Part shown: positions 43,648 to 48,593 of the stretch, piece by piece
Layout of the letters: each line of letters opens with the position of its first letter
Numbering within the stretch: the first letter of the stretch is position 1
DNA from: an uncultured Pelagibacteraceae bacterium
Lineage (GTDB): Bacteria; Pseudomonadota; Alphaproteobacteria; Pelagibacterales; Pelagibacteraceae
Length of the DNA stretch: 48,593 nucleotides
Reading direction: 5' to 3'
Assembly (NCBI GenBank): GCA_902520645.1
Contig: CABYOP010000003.1
Span: 1 to 48,593, forward strand
Position numbers and translations under genes: made by a program
Notes under the pieces: model-generated
Told to the model about the DNA's origin: nothing
Seen by the model: only the letters and a program-made list of their open reading frames with translations
Databases searched by the model: none

Positions 43648-44538
43648 ATGAATATCAAAAACGTTTACATTTTAGATGATCGGGCAGTTCTTTATATAAA
43701 TGGAGATGATGCTGTAAGTTTTCTTCAGAACCTTATTAGTAATGATATTGGTAAGGTCAGTGAAACCTACAGTTGCTTTGCATCATTGTTGTCTCCTCAA
43801 GGAAAATTTTTGTATGAATTTATTATAATCAAACACAAATCAGGTTACTTAATTGATTGTGAAAAATCTCAAGTAGATGGATTATATAAACAGCTTAGCC
43901 TTTACAAATTAAGATCAAAAGTTGAAATTTTAAATCTTAGTAATGAATTTGTAGTTGCTACTTTTAGCTATAAAAAATTTTTAACTTTTGATGAAGCACA
44001 AGATATTTCTGGGTTTACATTAAAGTTTAGAGAAGATCCAATATTTTTAGATCCTCGTAATAAACAATTAGGTGCAAGATTAATTATAAATTTAGAGAAA
44101 CTCTATTTATCCTTAAAGAAATTAGAATTACATAATGCTGATTTAAGTGAATACTATTCATTAAGTCATAAACTTGGAATAGTTCCAAAAAACCTAAATC
44201 AATTACAAAATAAAGCTTTTGGAATTGAGTGTAATTATGATGAACTTAATGGAATTGATTTTAAAAAAGGTTGCTATGTTGGACAAGAAAATACGGCTAG
44301 GATCAAACTTAAAAACAAACTTACAAAGAGATTGTTGCCAATAAGTATTATAAATGGAAAATTGCATGAGGGTGAAGGTATTTTCAATAATGAAAATGAG
44401 ATTGGAAAAGTATTGATTAACAATGAATATCCATTTGCGCTTATAAAATTTCTAGATAAAAATTTTGACGAAAATTCTGAATTCAAAACAAAAGAGGCTT
44501 TAATCAGAATTAAAAAACCTGAATGGATAAGTAAATAA
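43648..44538 (+). CDS. ygfZ: Folate-binding Fe-S maturation protein YgfZ
   Basis: This 296-residue protein is a T-protein relative that uses folate to support iron-sulfur cluster assembly or repair. The signature KKGCYVGQENTAR is near residue 212, with the conserved Cys. The N-terminus has AVLYINGDDAVSFLQNLISNDI and the FASLLSPQGKFLYEF strand, both usual for the family. Nearby gcvT belongs to the same fold, and the window also encodes several Fe-S proteins (NadA, ferredoxin). It is upstream of the tRNA-Leu gene. Confidence 0.93.
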   Translation: MNIKNVYILDDRAVLYINGDDAVSFLQNLISNDIGKVSETYSCFASLLSPQGKFLYEFIIIKHKSGYLIDCEKSQVDGLYKQLSLYKLRSKVEILNLSNEFVVATFSYKKFLTFDEAQDISGFTLKFREDPIFLDPRNKQLGARLIINLEKLYLSLKKLELHNADLSEYYSLSHKLGIVPKNLNQLQNKAFGIECNYDELNGIDFKKGCYVGQENTARIKLKNKLTKRLLPISIINGKLHEGEGIFNNENEIGKVLINNEYPFALIKFLDKNFDENSEFKTKEALIRIKKPEWISK

Positions 44539-44547
44539 CTAATTAAT

Positions 44548-44633
44548 TGGTGCGGTCGGAGAGACTCGAACTCTCATGGACTAGGTCCACACGGCCCTCA
44601 ACCGTGCCTGTCTACCAATTTCAGCACGACCGC
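44548..44633 (-). tRNA. tRNA-Leu(GAG)
   Basis: On the minus strand the 86-base gene (CCA included) folds as a tRNA with a long variable arm, as in leucine tRNAs. The acceptor is GCGGTCG paired with CGACCGC, and the anticodon arm is CACGG-TTGAGGG-CCGTG with anticodon GAG. The T-arm contains GTTCGAGTC. The genome encodes the CCA end at 44548-44550. It decodes CUC and CUU. It lies between ygfZ and nadA on the opposite strand from both. Confidence 0.97.
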
Positions 44634-44688
44634 AATATGTCTCATAATAAATGAATGACAACTATCTTTCAAATTGGTAAAAATCTGC

Positions 44689-45678
44689 ATGGAATTTACA
44701 CAAGAAGTAAAGCAAGCAACAGATCCAATTTACCAAAAAATCTCTAAGGTTATGCCTGAAATTGAGTGGTCGGTTCATGCACCTTACATTCACAAAATTA
44801 ATAAATTAAAAAAAGAAAAGAACGCAGTTATTCTTGCTCATAATTATCAAACGCCAGAAATATATCATGGTGTTGCTGATTTTTCCGCAGACTCTTTAGC
44901 ATTAGCAATCGAAGCTTCTAAGACTTCGGCAGATATAATTTTGATGGCAGGAGTACATTTCATGGCTGAAACTGCAAAGTTAATGAGCCCTAAAAAAAAA
45001 GTTATTTTACCGGATATGGATGCAGGTTGTTCGTTATCTTCATCAATAACTGGTAATGATGTGAGATTATTAAAAGAAAAGTATCCAGGTGTCCCAGTTG
45101 TTTCGTATGTTAACACTTCTGCGGAAGTTAAAGCAGAAACTGATGTTTGTTGTACATCTGCTAATGCAGTTAAAATTGTAAAATCACTTGGAGTTAAAAA
45201 AGTAATATTTTTACCTGATGATTATCTTGCAAAATATGTCGCCTCACAAACTGATGTGGAAATTATATCATGGAAAGGTATTTGCATTGTTCATGATCAA
45301 TTTAATGAGCAAGAAATACATGATATTAGAAAAAATAATCCTGGAATAAAAATAATTGCACACCCTGAATGTCCTCCGGATGTCATTAAAGCAAGTGACT
45401 TTGCAGGTTCTACTTCTGGAATGATTAATTATGTCAAAAATAATCAGCCAAAGAAAGTTATGATGGTTACTGAATGCTCTATGAGTGATAACATCGAAGT
45501 TGAAAATCCTAATGTTGAATTTATTAAACCATGTAACATGTGTCCTCACATGAAAAAGATTACTCTTCCCAAAATTTTAGATTGTTTAGAAAATGAAACA
45601 GGTGAAATAATTATGGACAAAGAGACTATCAAGAAAGCAAGAATTTCAGTAGAGAAAATGGCAGCTATCGGCAGATAA
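44689..45678 (+). CDS. nadA: Quinolinate synthase A
   Basis: This NAD-synthesis enzyme has 329 residues from the ATG at 44689; an upstream TTG (44674) would add five residues not needed. It condenses iminoaspartate with dihydroxyacetone phosphate. The three cysteines for the 4Fe-4S cluster are in DMDAGCSL, DVCCTSANAV and KPCNMCPHMKKI. Substrate motifs include ILAHNYQTPEI, DSLALA and HPECPPDV. nadC follows with a three-base gap. No nadB or aspartate dehydrogenase lies beside it in this window. Confidence 0.96.
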   Translation: MEFTQEVKQATDPIYQKISKVMPEIEWSVHAPYIHKINKLKKEKNAVILAHNYQTPEIYHGVADFSADSLALAIEASKTSADIILMAGVHFMAETAKLMSPKKKVILPDMDAGCSLSSSITGNDVRLLKEKYPGVPVVSYVNTSAEVKAETDVCCTSANAVKIVKSLGVKKVIFLPDDYLAKYVASQTDVEIISWKGICIVHDQFNEQEIHDIRKNNPGIKIIAHPECPPDVIKASDFAGSTSGMINYVKNNQPKKVMMVTECSMSDNIEVENPNVEFIKPCNMCPHMKKITLPKILDCLENETGEIIMDKETIKKARISVEKMAAIGR

Positions 45679-45681
45679 CTA

Positions 45682-46515
45682 GTGTCAAAAATTAAACTTA
45701 GCAAAGAATTTATTCGCAATACCGTCAAGCTTGCATTAAATGAAGATCTTTATCCTTCTGGGGATATAACTTCAAGTTTAGTAAAAAATGATAAAATTAT
45801 AACCGTTAAACTTTTATCAAATCAAAACGCAATTATTGGCGGATTGTTGTTTGCAAAGCAAGCCTTTGCACTAATTGATAATAAGATTAGATTTATAATT
45901 AAAAAAAAAGATGGTTCAAAGGTAAAAAGAGGATCTATTATTGCTTTAATTAAAGGAAGAGCAAAAAATATATTGATTGCAGAAAGAGTTGCACTAAATT
46001 TTTTATCTCACATATCTGGTATAGCAACTAAAACTAATCAATTTTGTAAACTAGCTGGAAAAAAAACTAAAATTTGTTGTACAAGAAAAACTATTCCAAA
46101 TTTAAGAGTAATTCAAAAATATGCTGTTAAATTAGGGGGTGGAACAAATCATCGATTTAATTTAAGTGATGAATATTTAATTAAAGACAATCATGTAGCA
46201 AGTTCTGATTTAAAAACTTTAGTCTCAAAGGCTATTAAAAATAAAAAAGGTAGAAAAATTACAGTCGAAGTAGACAATCTCAGTCAACTAAAATCAATAA
46301 TTGGGCTAAAGTTTAATACCGTATTGTTTGATAATATGAGTATTAAAAGTTTGAAACAAGGAGTCAAAATATCAAATAAACAATATGAAACTGAGGCTTC
46401 AGGAAATATAAGTTTAGAAACAGTAAAGTCTGTCGCTGCAACAGGTGTAAACAGAATTTCTGTTGGATCTATTACTCATAGCGCTTCAGCAGTCGATCTA
46501 AAATTAGAAATTTAA
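45682..46515 (+). CDS. nadC: Nicotinate-nucleotide pyrophosphorylase (quinolinate phosphoribosyltransferase)
   Basis: This 277-residue enzyme turns quinolinate and PRPP into nicotinate mononucleotide. Family motifs are LNEDLYPSGDITS, ERVALNFLSHISGIAT, CTRKTIPNLRVIQKYAVKLGGGTNHR, LIKDNH, and the C-terminal EASGNISLETVKSVAATGVNRISVGSITHS. It starts with GTG, three bases after nadA, so nadA-nadC is a two-gene operon. It overlaps the convergent MazG-like gene by four bases. Confidence 0.95.
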   Translation: MSKIKLSKEFIRNTVKLALNEDLYPSGDITSSLVKNDKIITVKLLSNQNAIIGGLLFAKQAFALIDNKIRFIIKKKDGSKVKRGSIIALIKGRAKNILIAERVALNFLSHISGIATKTNQFCKLAGKKTKICCTRKTIPNLRVIQKYAVKLGGGTNHRFNLSDEYLIKDNHVASSDLKTLVSKAIKNKKGRKITVEVDNLSQLKSIIGLKFNTVLFDNMSIKSLKQGVKISNKQYETEASGNISLETVKSVAATGVNRISVGSITHSASAVDLKLEI

Positions 46516-46883
46516 GATACAAATTTAGAAAGATCAGGTTTGAAATAATTTGGTCCTTTCATCACTTTCCCTGCATCATTGTATATAGGTTTTCCATTTT
46601 CATCTAATTTACTCATGTTTGAATTTTGAACCTCTTCAAAACATTTATCTAAGTCAATTCCAAATGCATGCCCTGCCCCATATGTAACATACAAAATATC
46701 GGTTAAAGCATCAGCTACTTCTAATAAATCATTTTTACTCATAGCATCTGTTAGTTCTTCTAATTCCTCCTTAATAAGATCTATCCTTAATTTATTGATT
46801 TTGTCTGTACTAAATGACGGCTCTGTTTTGACTTCTTGGCCAAAAATTTTCATGAAAGTTCCTACTTTGCTAAAATTCGACAT
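46512..46883 (-). CDS. MazG/HisE-like nucleoside triphosphate pyrophosphohydrolase
   Basis: This 123-residue all-alpha NTP pyrophosphatase has the family metal motif: LIKEELEELTDA (ExxE) then EVADALTDILYVTYGAG (ExxD), and a C-terminal tail YFKPDLSKFVS. The short length and ending resemble phage and bacterial MazG-like or phosphoribosyl-ATP-pyrophosphatase-related proteins that hydrolyse dNTPs or abnormal nucleotides. The exact substrate is unknown. A 67-base region separates its start from fumC. Confidence 0.82.
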   Translation of the reverse strand: MSNFSKVGTFMKIFGQEVKTEPSFSTDKINKLRIDLIKEELEELTDAMSKNDLLEVADALTDILYVTYGAGHAFGIDLDKCFEEVQNSNMSKLDENGKPIYNDAGKVMKGPNYFKPDLSKFVS

Positions 46884-46950
46884 ATTGCTCCTGTATGTTT
46901 TTAATAATTTATTGTATATTTATAATTATTTGTAACTTAGAAATTAATCA

Positions 46951-48339
46951 ATGAAATTAAGAAAAGAATTCGATAGCATTGGAAGTGTTAATGTTCCTAA
47001 TGATAAATTGTGGGGAGCATCTACACAAAGATCTAATAAGTTTTTTGATATTGGTAAAATTTTAGTAAATATTTCTATCATTAAATCAATTGCGATTATT
47101 AAAAGATCTGCGGCAATAGTTCATGCAAAAGACAAATTAATTGATAACAAAATTTCTAAAGCAATTATTAGAGCTTCAGATGAGGTAATTAAAGGTAAGT
47201 TAGATGATAATTTCCCATTAAAAGTCTGGCAAACAGGTTCTGGAACACAAACAAATATGAATGTAAATGAGGTTATTGCTAATCGTGCGATAGAAATGAT
47301 GGGTGGAAAAAAAGGATCAAAGAAACCTGTTCATCCAAATGATCATGTAAACAAATCACAATCTACAAATGATGTTTTTCCAACTGCAATGCATATATCG
47401 GTTGCAAAAGAAACATTAAGCAAATTGTTACCAAACTTAAAGATTTTAGAAAAAGAATTAAACAGAAAATCTAAAGAATTTAAAAATATTGTTAAAATTG
47501 GGAGGACCCATCTTCAAGATGCAACTCCTCTTTCTTTAGGTCAAGAATTTTCAGGATATTACGTACAACTAAAAAAAAGTATAGAAAGAATTGAGCATGC
47601 CTTAAAGGAGATTTTATTTCTTGCTCAGGGAGGAACTGCTGTAGGCACAGGAATAAATTCAAGGAAAAACTTTGACAAAAAGATAGTAAAAGAAATAGCA
47701 AAATTTACAAAACTAAAATTTAAACCTGCTCCAAATAAATTTGCAGAACTTGCAGCCCATGATGCGATAGTAAATTTTTCTGGAACCTTAAATACTTGTG
47801 CGGTAGCTTTGATGAAAATATCTAACGATATTAGATTTTTAGGTTCAGGTCCAAGAGCTGGCTATGGAGAATTAATTCTACCAGAAAATGAGCCTGGCTC
47901 ATCAATAATGCCTGGCAAAGTCAATCCTACTCAATGTGAGGCAGTCACAATGGTATGCGTAAAAGTTATTGGAAACCATAACGGTATTACAATGGCTGGG
48001 TCTCATGGACATTTTGAATTGAATGTTTTTAAACCTTTAATCGCACATAACATTCTACAATCAATAGATTTAATAGCTGACAGCACTAAAAATTTTGCTC
48101 TTTACTGTGTTAAAGGCATAAAAGCGAATAAAAAGAAAATTCAGGAACATTTAGATAATTCTTTAATGCTCGTCACAGCACTTGCACCTCATATCGGCTA
48201 TGACAATGCTGCTAAAATTGCAAAGACTGCACTTAAAAACAATACTACTTTAAAATATGAAACACTAAAAACAGGGCTAATTACAGAAAAAAATTATAAA
48301 AAAATAGTTGATCCTAAAAAAATGATCTATCCAGCGTAA
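46951..48339 (+). CDS. fumC: Class II fumarate hydratase
   Basis: This 462-residue iron-independent fumarase has the lyase signature [11 protein letters not shown]. Other family segments are [57 protein letters not shown] and GTAVGTGIN. It hydrates fumarate to malate in the TCA cycle. Being free of Fe-S clusters, it suits oxygen-rich water. It overlaps the end of the next gene by 13 bases on the opposite strand. Confidence 0.97.
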   Translation: MKLRKEFDSIGSVNVPNDKLWGASTQRSNKFFDIGKILVNISIIKSIAIIKRSAAIVHAKDKLIDNKISKAIIRASDEVIKGKLDDNFPLKVWQTGSGTQTNMNVNEVIANRAIEMMGGKKGSKKPVHPNDHVNKSQSTNDVFPTAMHISVAKETLSKLLPNLKILEKELNRKSKEFKNIVKIGRTHLQDATPLSLGQEFSGYYVQLKKSIERIEHALKEILFLAQGGTAVGTGINSRKNFDKKIVKEIAKFTKLKFKPAPNKFAELAAHDAIVNFSGTLNTCAVALMKISNDIRFLGSGPRAGYGELILPENEPGSSIMPGKVNPTQCEAVTMVCVKVIGNHNGITMAGSHGHFELNVFKPLIAHNILQSIDLIADSTKNFALYCVKGIKANKKKIQEHLDNSLMLVTALAPHIGYDNAAKIAKTALKNNTTLKYETLKTGLITEKNYKKIVDPKKMIYPA

Positions 48340-48593
48340 GCTTCAAGTAATTTATTTGTCATATTTTTAATAAATATTTTATTTTGCATATCAGAACCAC
48401 GAAAATAAATATTATTTAATTTTTCGTTAACTTTTTGATTATATTTACCATCAATAATAATATCATTTAGAATTATTGCTTTTTCACTAAATACATAAGA
48501 AAAGCTAAAATCAATTGTTTTTATTTTTTTTCTAAAATTTTTAGGTGTGAGTAAAAATTTATAAATATTTTTAATGTTTTCTATATTTATGTG
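48327..48593 (-). CDS. C-terminal end of an unidentified protein (cut by window edge)
   Basis: Hand translation from the minus strand gives 88 residues ending at TAG (48327-48329), open at the right edge. It begins [13 protein letters not shown] and has [13 protein letters not shown], then [11 protein letters not shown], then [18 protein letters not shown], ending KLLEAYAG. The run of alternating hydrophobic and polar residues suggests beta structure, as in AsmA-like or other envelope proteins, but this is a guess. There is no diagnostic motif in this part. Confidence 0.55.
   Translation of the reverse strand, partial: HINIENIKNIYKFLLTPKNFRKKIKTIDFSFSYVFSEKAIILNDIIIDGKYNQKVNEKLNNIYFRGSDMQNKIFIKNMTNKLLEAYAG

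Noticed and set aside
45268..45549. Minus-strand frame opposite nadA
   Set aside because: It is antisense to the conserved iron-sulfur half of nadA, with no recognisable features and no ribosome site.
1..48593. CRISPR arrays, insertion sequences, prophage or integrative elements
   Set aside because: No regularly spaced repeats, transposase, integrase or phage structural gene was seen on either strand; the tRNA-Leu gene is intact with no repeated attachment fragment noticed nearby.

Overview
The window is A+T-rich (roughly 30% G+C by eye), densely packed DNA of the SAR11 type (Candidatus Pelagibacter, Alphaproteobacteria). Evidence: a blue-tuned proteorhodopsin beside ferredoxin and ferredoxin reductase genes; a tandem glycine riboswitch in front of gcvT-gcvH-gcvP; very short or overlapping gene junctions; and no gene-free stretch above about 220 bases. 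Taxonomy is inferred from protein style and gene order, not from a marker-gene search. I see no insertion sequence, phage gene, CRISPR array or rRNA. There is one tRNA, Leu(GAG).

Layout. 1-6.05 kb (minus): a DUF1365/FAD-oxidoreductase pair, then the glycine cleavage operon read from a promoter and riboswitch at about 6.0 kb. 6.05-9.8 kb: a DMT permease and 5-oxoprolinase subunits C and B (minus), with subunit A and a TPR protein diverging from them (plus). 9.9-17.8 kb: a TerC-like membrane protein (plus), then a long minus run: panB, glyoxalase, guaA, a TPR protein, a CBS-less guaB, rlmE, a GT8-like transferase, pssA and psd. 17.9-26.3 kb: icd (plus), then alaS, recA with a clear terminator, tolC, a glycerate kinase, a GFA-type protein and a SOUL protein. 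26.4-28.3 kb (plus): umuD-umuC and a small Cys-tailed protein. 28.4-35.2 kb (minus): a tightly packed six-gene run of GT39, GT2, DUF1800, DUF1501, a serine beta-lactamase-fold hydrolase and a polysaccharide lyase-like protein. 35.2-36.0 kb (plus): dksA plus two tiny membrane ORFs. 36-39.9 kb (minus): proteorhodopsin with its own terminator, a membrane desaturase/hydroxylase, ferredoxin, a TrxR-like ferredoxin reductase and a YfcG-type GST. 40-48.6 kb: prpE, an SMR transporter, pyrC, ygfZ, tRNA-Leu, nadA-nadC, a MazG-like protein, fumC and the C-terminal end of an unidentified gene.

How it fits together. One-carbon and C2 metabolism is prominent (glycine cleavage under glycine control, a glycerate 3-kinase, the folate-dependent YgfZ), as are core TCA enzymes (icd, fumC), nucleotide synthesis (guaA, guaB, pyrC), NAD synthesis (nadA, nadC) and phosphatidylethanolamine synthesis (pssA, psd). 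The light-related block pairs a proton pump with a possible NADPH-to-ferredoxin-to-di-iron-enzyme chain. The parts least explained by known biology are the 28.4-35.2 kb surface/export run, the tandem perfect palindromes in front of proteorhodopsin, and the micro-ORFs coupled to dksA.
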